Below are positions 1-11,412 of a stretch of DNA of 64,000 nucleotides, in pieces. The notes beneath the pieces are model-generated. The model did no database searches and had not been told where the DNA came from. It was given only the letters and a program-made list of their open reading frames with translations. The stretch lies in assembly GCA_030762895.1 (NCBI GenBank), contig CM061069.1:6878904-6942903 (forward strand), given 5' to 3'. The stretch comes from Sophora flavescens. Lineage: Eukaryota > Streptophyta > Magnoliopsida > Fabales > Fabaceae. The position numbers were made by a program, and so were the translations under genes. How positions within the stretch are numbered: position 1 is the first letter of the stretch; each line of letters begins with the position of its first letter.

Positions 1-1490
1 ATTTTCAGCTCCACTTTTATCCTTTATCTCCACATTGAATTCCCTCAAGCAAAAGCATCCACCGATCGATCCGGGGCTTAGCTTCGCTTCTTCAAAGAGA
101 TATTTCAAAGCTGCATGGTCGGTAAAAAAATTCACCCTAGAACCTAGCAAATAAGACCTAAACTTGTCAAGTGCAAATACAATAGCTAGCAGCTCTTTCT
201 CGATGGTGGTGTAATTTGCCTGTATGGCATCTAGGGTCCTAGAAGCATAGTGAATTACATGGGCAACTTTGCCCACCCTTTGTGCCGTAACCGCCCCTAC
301 AAAGAAAATTTGAGGCATCACACATCGGTTCAAACGGGAGTGTCCGGTCAGGGGGTGGATGACTGGGTAGAAGTCAACGCCTTCTTCAAATAGTCAAACG
401 ACTCTTTGCACTTTTCATCAAACTCGAACAGGCATCATTTTTCAACAGATTTGATGAAGTGGCGTGCTATCTTGTCAAGTCCTTTATAAAACGCCCGTAG
501 AAACCCGCATGTCCAAGAAAGGAACGTATCTCGCGTCGCAAGATGGGTAAGGCAATGAAGCAATTACATTTATTTTTGCAGGATCCACGTAAATACCCTC
601 TTTGGAAATTACATGACCCAATACTATCCCCTGTTCTACCATGAAATGACATTTCTCATAATTCGTAATCAAATCGCATCAATGCATCTCTCAAGAACTA
701 GATCTAGACTATGCAAACAAGCATCAAAAGAGAGGAGCCATACACAGAAAAATCATCCATAAACACCTCTATGCAGCTTTCGATAAAATCAGAGAAAATA
801 CTAAGCATGCATCTTTGAAAGGTGCCGGGAGCATTACGAGAGGCCAAATGGCATCCTCCTATAAGCAAACGTGCCAAGGGGCACGTGAAGGTGGTATTTT
901 CCCGATCCTCGGGGCAATATGAATCTGGAAATACCCGAAAAGCCATCTAGAAAACAATAATGGGACTGACCAGCCAAATGATCTAGCATCCGATCTATGA
1001 ACGGCAAAGGAAAATGATCTTTTCGGGTGGCCTGGTTTAGTTTCCTATAGTCTATACAAACTCTCCAAATATTCTGGACTCTAGTAGGCACAAGTTCATT
1101 ATTCTCATTCCTAACTCATCGTTAGACCGGACTTCTTTGGTACAACTTGAACCAGACTTACCCAAGAACTATCAAAAATGGGATAGATAATACATGCCTT
1201 AGAGAGCTTGGTCACCTCTTTCTTTACCATATCCAGAATCGTGGGTTAAGTCGCCTTTGGGCCTGCTCCTGACCGGGCTTAGCCCCATCCTCCAAGAAAT
1301 TCTGTGCATGCATCCGGGAGGGGCTAATTCTGGAATATCGGCCAATGTCCACCCAATGGCCTTCTTGTTCTTCCTCAAAACTTCTAAAAGCTTGTCTTCC
1401 CGATCGAGTTGAGGCTGGAGGAAATGATGATCGGCAATGTTGCATCCCTCCCCAAGTAGGCATACTTTAAGTTCTCAGGAAGTGGTTTGA
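1..1490 (-). pseudogene. reverse transcriptase / RNase H region of element C (broken)
   Basis: Minus-strand translation in several frames gives the start of the RT domain (KKAIGWTLADIPEL near 1340, SWRVCIDYRKLNQATRKDHFPLPFID-type residues near 1000-1080), the catalytic FMDDFSVYG box (about 737-763, the FMDD form usual in this group), and LGHVISKEGI (about 600-650). RNase H follows, with residues such as HYASRTLDAIQANYTTIEKE near 170-260 and FFTDHAALKYL near 100-140. RT would copy the element RNA to DNA, and RNase H would remove the template RNA. The pieces lie in different frames with stops between them, so no working enzyme is encoded. Family assignment is firm; the exact frameshift positions were not mapped. 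Confidence 0.88.
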
Positions 1491-2458
1491 GTTCCAAAGG
1501 AGGCGGCTGCTCAACAGATGGTGCATTGGGAGCAGCCATAGGGTCAAGGACTTTTGCTGAGTAAACAGCTTCACTCTCATTATCACTTTCACTATCATCC
1601 TCACCCTGCAATGTTAAATCCAAAAACTCAGAACAAACAGAACATGGGTTAGTGTTAGTGCAGTTAGTACAAGTATATACATCATCAAAACCAGAAATAA
1701 CAGGAAAATCCGAAATAAGGTCATCATGAGTGTTCTCAATGAGTTCAGACAGCAACTCTAAGTGGAATACAGAGTGCTCCTCTACTGGGTGCTTCATAGC
1801 ATCAAAAATTTTGAATTTGGCCACAATACCACCAAACTCCATCGACATAGTCCCATCATAAACATCAATCTTGGTCTTGGATGTCATCATGAATGGTCTC
1901 CCCAAGATTATGGGTGATCTACTGGACTGGGTCTCTCCTGCCATATCTAGGATATAGAAGTCCGCAGGGAATATCAAATCATCAACTTGCACTAGGACAT
2001 CCTCTACCATCCCCATGGGTCGGAGCCTTCGGTCCTGTTAGCCAACCGAATGGTAAGACCTCGATACCTGCAATGGCCCCAGATCAAGGTTATTAAAGAT
2101 GGAGGTAGGCATGACATTGATTGATGCTCCCAAGTCCAACATACGGTTTTCAAACTTCTTGTCCCCAATAGTGCATGGGATAGTGAAGGTGCCTGGATCC
2201 TTGCACTTTTGTGGCAAAGACTTGATTAGGGCCTATAGAAGCAACTCTCTCTATCTTTGACTGGATAAGCGCCGAGACATTCATTCCCAAGTCAACCCTC
2301 TCATTAATCTTCATCTTCCTCTTGTTAGTGCATAGGTCCTTCGGAAATTTAGCATATCCGGGCACTTGCTTGATCACATCCAACAATGGAATATTAACAC
2401 TACTTTTTCCGAAAACATCAAGAATCTCCTTCTCTTTATTCTCACCACCCATCTTCAA
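1384..2458 (-). pseudogene. retropepsin-like protease region of element C
   Basis: The piece at 2150-2458 carries the linker typical of plant gypsy gag-pol (INIPLLDVIKQVPGYAKF-like, then a CTNKRKMK stretch), ending near a degraded HYPMHY segment. The piece at 1384-2016 carries the second half of the protease fold, with VEDVLVQVDDLIFPADFY and SPIILGRPF. The part between them, where the catalytic aspartate (usually DLGAS in this group) should lie, is disrupted between about 2017 and 2150. In a live element this aspartic protease would cut the Gag-Pol polyprotein. An acidic linker rich in D and E follows ILGRPF and leads into RT. Confidence 0.8.
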
Positions 2459-3950
2459 ATTTTTCTGAATTCGTGTGGGAATGGAATGGGTGGTCTATAC
2501 ACTCTCTCGGTTTCAACTTCAACCACAGGCTCGGGAGTAGCCTCACTCGGTAGGCTCAGGAGTAGCCTTGACAGTTTCTTCATCCTTTCCAGAAGTGGCC
2601 TCAACAACCTTTCCAGATCTCAGAGAGATGACACTCACATTAGGGTTGGAGGCATTAGGATTTATCACTGGCTGTGTAGGCAGCTGGTTTGTCCCTTGAC
2701 CTTGTTGTATACTATTCATGGATGTAGCCAACTGTCCAATCTGTGTATGCAATGCCTGAATACTTGCATCCGTCCTCTGCTGAAACTGTACACTAGATGC
2801 AGCCATTTGCTTTACCAAGTCTTCTAATGATGGTCCAGAAGGTGCAGAAGTGGTCACTGGAGGATGATTCTGAGATGCCATTGACTGTTGTTGGGAAGAG
2901 TTCCCATACCGCAGATTAGGGTGATTTCTCCAGCTAGGATGGTACCTATTAGTAGAGAGGTCTGGAATGCTGTACCGATTCTGACTGCCTCCTTGATTAT
3001 AGGGGTTCACCGCATAAGCCCGAGGTACTTCACCGACAAACTCTTCTCTCCGGGTCGGGCATGGATCAAATGGATGCTCAGTGCATTGCACATGCTACAT
3101 AACTTTGCTTGGGTTGAACCTTGTCTATTGCCAATTGTCTCACAAAGGAAGTCACTCATCCAATCTATTCTCAAGGGCGGCTGGTTAGAAGATGAGCTAT
3201 GAATCTCATGCACACCTCTTGGCTCAATCAATTTCTTCTTGTAGAAAACGTAGGGAATTCAACGACATGTTCTCAATAAGTTGCTTAGCAAGGCCTGGGG
3301 TCTTATCAACTAATGCTCCCCACTAGCAAAGATCCAACTGATTCCTATCCATAGGCAACAATCCTTCATAAAAGTATTGGACCAGGAGTTGTTCGAGGAA
3401 TTTGATGTCGGGGGCAACTAGAGACCAAATGTTTAAACCTTTCCCAAGATCCTCGCTAGTGACTCGTTCCCTTGCCTTATGCCACATATCTCTTTCCTTA
3501 TTGAAGCAGCTCTTGAAGCAGGAAAATACCTTTCTAGAAACACCCTCTTCGGATCATTCCAAGTTGTGATGGAGTTAGGCTCAAGGTACAATAGCCAATC
3601 CTTTGCAGCTCCTTGGAGTGAAAATGGAAAAGCCTTCACTTGATACATGGCCCTTAGTGACTCCCTCTGCTCTCGAGGTTGTGGAGCATACAACTTGGAA
3701 TTCTTTCAAGTGCTTGTGTGGATCCTCACCGCAAGACCATTAAACTTGGGCAACAGTGAATAAAACCAGATTTCAGTTCAAAAGGGGTGTGTCAGCACCA
3801 GGATAAGAAATACATAATCCATTATAGTTGACATCAGGGCAGCAAGCTGCCTTAATGTCCTCTGGTCTCCCATGTTTTCAAAAGCAGTTTTAAAATTGGA
3901 AATACTAATAGATCTAGCCCCAAATTCCCTACGGATTGTGTGAAATGTTC
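2459..3950 (-). pseudogene. gag region of element C (broken)
   Basis: The Retrotrans_gag core is visible at 3433-3693: FPFSLQGAAKDWLLYL, then SITTWNDPKRVFLERYFPAS and RKEICGIRQ. A zinc-knuckle remnant follows near 3040-3110 (CSMCNAL in one frame, HPFDPCP in another), so a one-base loss has split the knuckle. The Q- and N-rich C-terminal part of Gag is at 2543-3040. Gag would form the particle that packages element RNA. Frameshifts at the zinc knuckle and near 3430 make it a pseudogene. Confidence 0.82.
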
Positions 3951-4085
3951 TTTCAATTTCCGGTCAAAATCACACGATTCAGGGCAATGAGACCTAGTAG
4001 CCAGACCAATTCAAAACAGAACAGAAAATAAAAGAAAGAAAAGAAAATAAAATAAAAACAAATTGAGAAAAATAACAACTCAGAG

Positions 4086-4103
4086 TCCCCGGCAACGACG
4101 CCA
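4086..4103 (-). promoter_or_regulatory. primer-binding site of element C (tRNA-Asp)
   Basis: On the minus strand this reads TGGCGTCGTTGCCGGGGA, one base away from the perfect complement of a plant tRNA-Asp(GUC) 3' end (TGGCGCCGTTGCCGGGGA). It lies 5 bases inside the proposed end of the 5' LTR. Confidence 0.85.
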
Positions 4104-4108
4104 ATTTT

Positions 4109-5297
4109 TGGTCGCGCTGTCGCGCACGCGCCAAAAAGGACGAGCGGGTTTAAAACTGTAGTATAGTACAACAACTCGGATGTCGTCTCTCAAGGAATCT
4201 GAGAATATTATCTTTCACAAAAAAATAAGTTTTTGGGGGGGGGTTTGGGTTGGAGTGCAAATAAGAAACAAACAAAATATTAGAGACAGAGCGATTGAAA
4301 ACAAACAGTTCAAGGAGGTTATCAATAGTCAAAAACAGATTAATCTATTGTTCTTGATTTCCCACTATCATAGGTTCATACAATTTCCAAGCCCTAAGCA
4401 AATTCTTATCCCCTCCCGGTTGTAGCAACAATTTACAAACGAAACTACTGCTACAGATACATGTCCCTATTCCCGAATTAAACAAACGGGGTTAAGCCCT
4501 CATGAACTAAACGAACATGAACGTACACACCCGAATAAAACAAACGCGATTGATTATAGGAACATGATATCACCGAAATAAATCAATACAATGCATTATA
4601 CTCCTGAATTAAACAAACAGAAATACAAGGCATGGCATTGAAGAGGGAAAAGCATACAAAACAGAAAGTATAAGAACCTCAAGTATGTGGAAATCAATTA
4701 CAATAGATCAATCCTAAGAATTTAGTTCTCCATAACACAAACGAAATCACAGAGAAAAGTGTAAAACAGAAAATGGAGAAGCAAAAGTCTTTACAAAATA
4801 TTCAAAACAGCCTTTTATACAAATTCAGAATTCAGATGGCTCGCGAGGCGAACAACCATTCGCGAGGCGAATTTCATGAACTGTCAGCAACCCTTGGCAT
4901 TCTCGCGAGGCGAAGTGTCTCTCGCGAGGCGAGGATATGAAGAGTTTCCTCCTTACGCCCGTTATGGCCATCAGGGCCTAACCGTGATGCTCTCTGACTT
5001 CCAGACTCGCGAGGCGAAGGGATGCTCGCGAGGCGAGACTCTTCAGCTTCAAAACTGCCACGGCCATGACCTTCAACACGGGCAAGCCGTGATCGTCTCC
5101 CGACTTTTTCAGGTTTGGAAGACTCGCGGGCGAGACCTTCTTCGGAGGCGACCCGGAGACTTAGCAATTTCTTGGAACAGTCAAGGCTTCGGGGTCGCGT
5201 GGCGAGCATGGCTTTCAGGCGTAATCCCTGTTCTTTATTTTCTCAACTTCTACTTAACTCGAAAACAAGGAAATAAGCATAAGTGTATTATTTTGAC
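4109..5297 (-). repeat. 5' LTR of element C (right end lost in the gap)
   Basis: Starts at TGGTCGCGC next to the primer site and runs rightwards into the N gap, so its outer end is not seen. It holds a block of GC-rich palindromic motifs (4835-5210: CTCGCGAGGCGAA repeated, and CCGTTATGGCCATCAGGGCC-like units) in otherwise AT-rich DNA. The same motif type occurs in LTR A. There is no coding function; the ORFs crossing this block are chance readings. Confidence 0.65.
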
Positions 5298-5797
5298 NNN
5301 NNNNNNNNNNNNNNNNNNNNNNNNNNNNNNNNNNNNNNNNNNNNNNNNNNNNNNNNNNNNNNNNNNNNNNNNNNNNNNNNNNNNNNNNNNNNNNNNNNNN
5401 NNNNNNNNNNNNNNNNNNNNNNNNNNNNNNNNNNNNNNNNNNNNNNNNNNNNNNNNNNNNNNNNNNNNNNNNNNNNNNNNNNNNNNNNNNNNNNNNNNNN
5501 NNNNNNNNNNNNNNNNNNNNNNNNNNNNNNNNNNNNNNNNNNNNNNNNNNNNNNNNNNNNNNNNNNNNNNNNNNNNNNNNNNNNNNNNNNNNNNNNNNNN
5601 NNNNNNNNNNNNNNNNNNNNNNNNNNNNNNNNNNNNNNNNNNNNNNNNNNNNNNNNNNNNNNNNNNNNNNNNNNNNNNNNNNNNNNNNNNNNNNNNNNNN
5701 NNNNNNNNNNNNNNNNNNNNNNNNNNNNNNNNNNNNNNNNNNNNNNNNNNNNNNNNNNNNNNNNNNNNNNNNNNNNNNNNNNNNNNNNNNNNNNNNN
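5298..5797. other. assembly gap (500 N)
   Basis: Exactly 500 N, a conventional placeholder, so the true size is unknown. Sequence on the left is LTR of element C; on the right it is gag of element A3. Confidence 0.99.
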
Positions 5798-6481
5798 ATC
5801 ATCAAACCCATTATTTGGACATCTTCAAGCAATTCCTTGAACCTTCTCAAAGGCCATGAAGAGTCTCACCTTCTTGTTGAGCAAAGCTTATGATGTCACC
5901 CCCTTGTCTTCCCAAATCTTGAGGGGGGGGGAAGAACCTTGCAAGAAATTTTGCCTCTAAGTCATCCCATGTAGTGAAGCTCCCATCAGGATATCTCGAG
6001 CCAATACTTGGCTCTATCTCTTGCGAAAGTGGAACAACTGAGGGCGAAGTGCATCATCCAAAACACCGTTTGCTTGCTCGTATCACACAACTCCAGGAAG
6101 TTGGAGACATGACTATTAGGATCTTCATTCTCCAACCCTGCAAATGTATTTTGTGAGACCATGTTGATGAGAGCTGGCTTGATTTCAAAATTTACGCAGT
6201 TCACTGGAGGTCTCACTATTCTAGTGACATGCCGATTGATATTTGTATTGCCATAGTCACCAAGTGTCCTCCGTGGTGGAGCACCTTCACCATTGCCTCC
6301 CGCCATTCCGAGTTCTTCTTGATGAACTTGGAGAGGTGGAAGTCTCTTGTTCTTCTTCTTGCTGCTCTAACAGCCGTTCTCTTACTTGCCTTCGATTCTT
6401 CCTAGTTGTTCTTTCAATCTCAGGATCATGGAGGAGTTGGTCAGTCTGGGATAGTACCGTTATACACAAACAATCTAGCAA
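5798..6481 (-). pseudogene. gag remnant of LTR element A3
   Basis: Minus-strand pieces give an N-terminal charged segment (HDPEIERTTRKNRRQ, about 6390-6440), then RTLGDYGNTNINRHVTRIV, then FEIKPALINMVSQNTFAGLE and NEDPNSHVSNFLELCDT, which is the N-terminal Gag of Athila-like Ty3/gypsy elements. RFKELL at about 5830 is the later CPHHG-side segment. A frame change lies near 6300, and the region near 5930-5990 is scrambled around a run of G. It lies between the LTR at 6634 and the gap. This gag suggests what the autonomous partner of the A elements looks like. Confidence 0.82.
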
Positions 6482-6607
6482 CCAAGAGTGTTAGCAGAAA
6501 AGTCAAGACACAAACAAGAATATACCGGAAAAATGATAGCAAACAGATCACCACGAATTTTTTTTTTGCTTAAATTAGTAACCAAAATGGGTATGCTAAT
6601 ATTGAAA

Positions 6608-6633
6608 CACAATCCCCTGAAACGGGCAAAACT
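6608..6633 (-). promoter_or_regulatory. degenerate primer-binding site of A3
   Basis: The plus strand reads AATCCCCTGAAACGGGCAAA then ACT before the LTR, an eroded version of the AATCCCCGGCAACGGCGCCA plus spacer seen next to the A1 5' LTR. Position and spacing match a tRNA-Asp primer site. Confidence 0.6.
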
Positions 6634-7973
6634 TGTTGACAGATCTAGGCAAGTATACCTAGTCGTGCATAAGTAATACTGGTGAGACCGTTTATCGTTC
6701 CCACGTAGATCAGGGACAAGTACTAACACGTCCAATCAATTACTATTTAAGCGGATATTTGGATTGAAGGGAGCTCGATAATAAATACCAAGCCCAAACA
6801 AGATTTAAATCTAAAAACAATCAAAATAAGATAAAAAGTTCTTTGAGTATTTATGTCGAACAACTTGGGAGTGCGATTAAAAGATTCTTCGGGATATAAG
6901 AATAACGCGGGATTAGGTTCACTAAACCTCATCCTCATGCAATGACATGACTAATAAACAGCTTCTACTTCAATTATGACAATCAATCCACTAAATTACT
7001 CAAGTCCCGATTCCTTGGATGACAAGAGCCTAAATCCACTAATAGACCCTAATTCCTTAGGGTGGCCTAGATTAGTGAATTCGCATTAAGATTAGGGATT
7101 GTGCGATTACTAGTAAACCAAACTCCATTCCTAGACGCAAGGGTTACTAGGTGATTGATATCAGTCCCTGTCTAATACAATTTTCCAATTGCATATCAAA
7201 ACACTAATCGAGTCATGGGGGTGCTAGCCACAACAAGCATTAAGCATAGATAATCAATCACTCATAAAGAAATAAAAACTGTTAAAAGATCAAATCATAT
7301 ACATGGAGAATTCGGAAAAGCTACACCTAACCCCAACAATGGGGGATTTAGCTACTCATAATCATAGCCAAAACCAAAGAAATATAGAAGAAAAAGGAAG
7401 AGGAACTCCATGGAATCCTTTGTACAGCTGCCCTAGTTCGAGAAAGCGTTTAGGGTTTCAAAACTGCTTTTTTTCTTCTATTCGCTTCGTGCTCCTTTAT
7501 AGATCAGGGTTTGTGTCACGGGTGATGTCCGCCACGGCCTGGTCGTGATGCTTTCGCCTTGGCGCTTTCAAATATTGGAGCATCACGACATGATGCTCAT
7601 CACGGGCAGGTCGTGATAGCTTCCGCCTTCACCAAATGATCTGTCACGACCGTGAGGTCATCAATTATTGCCTTCCGACTTTTGCCTTCTTTTCTCTCAA
7701 TTATTGCTCGATCACGGCCGTGAGGGTCATCACGGCCAGGCCGTAATGGGCTCTGCCTGGGTCATTTTCTTCACTTTTTAAGCTATGTCTTCATCCAAGC
7801 TCCATCATGGCTAATCTTGAGCATTTTTCCTTGAAATCTTGCAAAACAACACCAAGAAACCGCTTCACCCGTTCCAAGGGAAAAACTAACTAAAATCAAA
7901 TAAAGAAAGCCTAATCTATATGAAAAATGCATGCAAAAGTATACAGGAAACATGATGTAAAATCACACTATCA
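6634..7973 (-). repeat. LTR of type A (5' LTR of A3)
   Basis: About 1340 bp, beginning TGTTGAC and ending ACTATCA on the plus strand, which reads TGATAGTGTGA...GTCAACA on the element strand. It is homologous to the LTRs at 40574, 44406 and 50885. The gag remnant and primer site lie on its left, so it is a minus-strand 5' LTR. Its right edge abuts the 3' untranslated region of B3 exactly where uninterrupted relatives continue (GG then CCAG), so A3 appears to be inserted in B3 with CCAGT (7974-7978) as the expected right-hand duplication. GC-rich palindromes lie at 7515-7750. Confidence 0.85.
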
Positions 7974-9137
7974 CCAGTCAATATAAACAATCAGAGCACG
8001 GATAGTGAACCAAGAACCCGAGTAACTAATCCAAGTGACAGGCATTTTCAAATAAGAAACCAAGAGACAATCAACTTCAAGTCCAGTTAGAAGCTTAGGT
8101 TTCCTAAATTCATATTCTCATTGATTCGGGCACTCTTCTCACCTCACTCAAGTGTTTAAGGATATATGACAATTCACTCAATTTCCTCAAGGAAGGTATT
8201 ATACCATAAGCTTGACTATTAACCAAATCTCTACTTTATTAATGAAAACACATAAGAATCAAGAGGTCTTTTATTTTGGTTGTAATGGGGTCATGGGATT
8301 AATTGTTAGGTGGGGAAATCAATAAAAGGAAAATTCAAGAAGGCTAAACAAAATATCAAACAATACAAAGCATGACAACCTTCTAAAATACCTTTTTGGG
8401 TTTTAGTTCACTTTTTCACCTTTCTTTCTTTCTTTCCTCTTTTTTTGTTTCATTTTATTTAACACTTTCTTTTTCTCATCCCCTTCTCCATTTTTTTGCT
8501 TATTTATTTTATTTATTTGGAGAAGGGGAGACTTTCAAAGATAAGAGAAATATTTTTCTAACTTTCTCATCCCACAATTTACTTTTCAAACTACCTTTTT
8601 ACCCTTTTTGCAATACTTTAAAAGGCGTCATACCAAGCATTATCCATCAAAATAAATCAAGGTACCAAGAAAAGTATTTTATTCTTTTAGGCTCAAAATT
8701 GGGCAACTAAAGGGTAGCATTCAATCAATCAAAACTCAGAAGGCCGGAAAAATACCTAGTGCCTCAATCATTTTCAAAAATGTTTTCAAAAATTTTTAAG
8801 TTTCAAAACGGTTTCAAGTCAAGTTCTAGAGAATACAATTCAAGAGGAATAAAACACTCTATCACAAAGGATGGGGTAGATTTAGTGAGTACCCCTTTTA
8901 GGTTCAAAAATCTCACATTTAGTAGTTTAAAATCAATGAGAAACACAAATCTAAGGAACCACATGCTAATTATCAACTATCGAAAGATTATCTCAGGCAT
9001 TTTTATTTTTAGCCTTTCACAAGAATAAAAAAAAAATTGGGTTCAAAAATTCACTGTCTCAATTCATTTGGCACCAAGTTCTCACAATTGGATGCATATC
9101 TAAGCAAGGGGGTAATCTAATCATGTGATCATGCAAA
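7974..9137 (-). other. B3 3' untranslated region, distal part
   Basis: Non-coding and AT-rich. It matches the 3' regions of B1 (27000-28200), B2 (34400-35560) and A1 (42000-43200, same strand). The last approximately 48 bases, including the purine tract next to the LTR, are absent because A3 begins here. The ORFs at 8396-9028 are chance readings of T-rich sequence and have no homologous reading in the related copies. Confidence 0.8.
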
Positions 9138-9234
9138 CACTAGTGGAAATAATGTAATATGCGAGAACGCTTTACGCCGCTTGATCAAAAGCTAGACGCC
9201 AAAAAGGGGAGGTGGCGCTTTTGTAAATATCGAC

Positions 9235-11412
9235 TCATTAATTCAATTTTAACGTCAGTTGTTGTAAGGACTGACGTTAAAAGTGAAGTGACTCACTTTT
9301 AACATCAGTTCAATAAACAACTGACGTTAAAAGTGAACCTTTTAACATCAGTTCTTCATTGAACTTACGTTAAAAGTGAGTCACTTCACTTTTAACTGCT
9401 TCTTTCATCAATAGACGTTAAAGGTTATTTTAATAATTTTTTTTATCTAGTATACATACCCTTCCGCATTTCCTTCCTCAAAGTTTCAGTTTCACAATTG
9501 CTTTGATGTTTTGTGTTTGTTTTGAAAACTAAAATATATGTGCAAAGTTTAAGTTGAATCAATAACCCAAACCGGATCTCATTCATGAAGTGTAATCTGA
9601 GAATGATACAGAATATTGAAAGGGTTTAAAATCCTATAAAAGTTACATTGAAAGGGTTTAAAATCCTAAACATTTGTTGAGGCTTCGTTCCCTTCTTCGG
9701 GTGAGCAAGAGAGGAGAGATTCGAGACGAGTTTTCCGGAGTGGGTGAGCAAGGGTGCACCTGACCGTTTCAAAGAATGGTCTTGGAACAGTCATTTGCTT
9801 CCAAAGTCGAGGTTCTGAGCAAAGGTTGCCGATTCTCCTAAAAGATGATAAGGTGAGCAACTCACATTATGTGATTTACACAATCTTATCACCCATGTTA
9901 TGTGATTTACACAACCTCGTAGTTGTTTGACCATTAAGACAAAGATCTTTGAGTCTAGGAATAAGAAGAAAGAGTGATGAAGTTAATCTCCATGGCGAGC
10001 CATATTGTGAAGCAGAAAATTAAAAGGATGGAAAGAAGCTATTTATAGGAGCAGGGGATGAAGTTACTAAGCTATTCTGATTTTTCTTGAAAACTTATCT
10101 ATAAACTTAATGCTCATTAAGAGGATTAAGTTACAAGGTGCATGGGTAAGTATCACAAAGAGTCAAAGGAATGAATGTTCTTGCAGAAACTTATACACCT
10201 TTAACGTCGCTTGTTTAATACAACTGACGTTAAAAGTGTTTTTAAAATAAAAATATTTATTTTAACGCCGGCTTTTTATACAACTGACGTTAAAAGTGTG
10301 ATTTTTACTTCAAGATAATAAATAGCTGACGTAAATAATCCTATATATTATAAACGCAGAATGAATATTGGAAATAATGTAATATACGGGGAACTTGGCA
10401 ATCATAAATTAAGTTGACGTTAAAAATGAGGTGGTGGCGATTGTAAATATTAAATCACTATTTACGTCAGTTGTGTAAAGAACTTGTGTAAATATTAAAC
10501 AAGTTTATTTTTAATCTTCATTAATTAGCTTGAATAAGTAAACATATTCTTGTGAAAATTAAAATAAATAAACACTTAACATAAAAGTGTTATATGTATA
10601 ATCAAATCGTATCTCATTGAAGCGATTCATAAGTTACAATTACATGATTAAAAGATAAAAAATTTCTGCAACATAGCACTAAAATATTAAAAAGTTTCTG
10701 CTTCAACATCAATTTCTTCTCAGTTCTGTCCTCAGAAACTCCAATGGATGCATCGATCCCTCCCTCATTTGAAGTCCTTGATGCTCCATCTGTGCTGTAT
10801 CCACAGTCACTTGGGGAGGAGATGGAATAAAGTGAGGGAGTCATATTATGTGATTTACTCAACCTCGGAAGTTTTTTGACCATTAAGACAGAGACCTTTA
10901 AGTCTAGGTATAGGAAGAAATAACAAAAGTCTCAAATGTGATAGAACCATATTGTGAATGAATAGAAAACGCATGAAATATAGAGGAAAAGAAGAGGGTG
11001 TATTTACAGACTGATACAGAAGAATGGCACATTATATAGAGAATAGAGTTTCTCTGATTTTCTTGAAAACTTATCTATCAACTTAATGCTCATTAAGAGG
11101 ATTAAGTTACAAGGTGCATGGGTTAGCACAGTAGTCAAAGGAATGAATTTTTTTACAGAAACTTATACACTTTTAACGTCAGTTGTCTTCAACAACTGAC
11201 GTTAAAAGTGCTTTTAAAATAAAAAATATTTATTTTTAACGTCGGTTGTTTAATACAACTGACGTTAAAAGTTTGATTTTTACTTCAATTAAATAAATAG
11301 TCAAAGGAATTAATGTTTTTGGATAAACGTATACACTTTTAACGCCGCTTTAAGACAACTGGACGTTAAATATATGACCTTTTAACGCCGCTTTTTAAAC
11401 AACCGATGTCAA
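9235..11412 (+). repeat. left subterminal repeats and internal duplication of the CACTA element
   Basis: Repeated hairpin units of the form TTTTAACGTCAGTTG...CAACTGACGTTAAAA lie at about 9240-9425, 10198-10300 and 11172-11410. A larger direct duplication of about 950-975 bp makes 9880-10380 resemble 10845-11300; for example, CTCATTAAGAGGATTAAG occurs in both, as does the TTTGACCATTAAGACA segment. In CACTA elements, subterminal repeats bind the TnpA-type protein. I see no convincing tnpA gene here; ORFs at 9666-9860 and 10614-10883 are unrecognised and probably chance. Confidence 0.8.

Larger units (their letters stand above)
1..5297 (-). mobile_element. Ty3/gypsy LTR element C (Athila/Tat-like), partial
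   Basis: This is a degenerate minus-strand LTR retrotransposon read from right to left: 5' LTR (from about 4109 rightwards), tRNA-Asp primer site (4086-4103), gag, protease, reverse transcriptase and the start of RNase H, which runs off the left window edge. The order and protein signatures are those of Ty3/gypsy. The reading frame is broken repeatedly, so the copy is dead. Its 5' LTR runs into the N gap. Gag sequence of another element (A3) resumes on the far side, which suggests C was inserted into A3. Integrase and the 3' LTR are not visible here. Confidence 0.85.

Noticed and set aside
4876..5859. 327-codon ORF across the first N gap
   Set aside because: Most of it is translated N. The left part reads the GC-rich palindromes of LTR C and the right part is antisense to gag.
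8396..9028. Membrane-like ORFs (MGFSSLFHLSFFLSSFF... and next)
   Set aside because: They come from T-rich 3' untranslated sequence shared by A and B elements; related copies break the frame differently.
10614..10883. 89-codon minus-strand ORF considered as a tnpA exon
   Set aside because: Orientation is opposite to the transposase, no motif is seen, and part lies in the internally duplicated segment.
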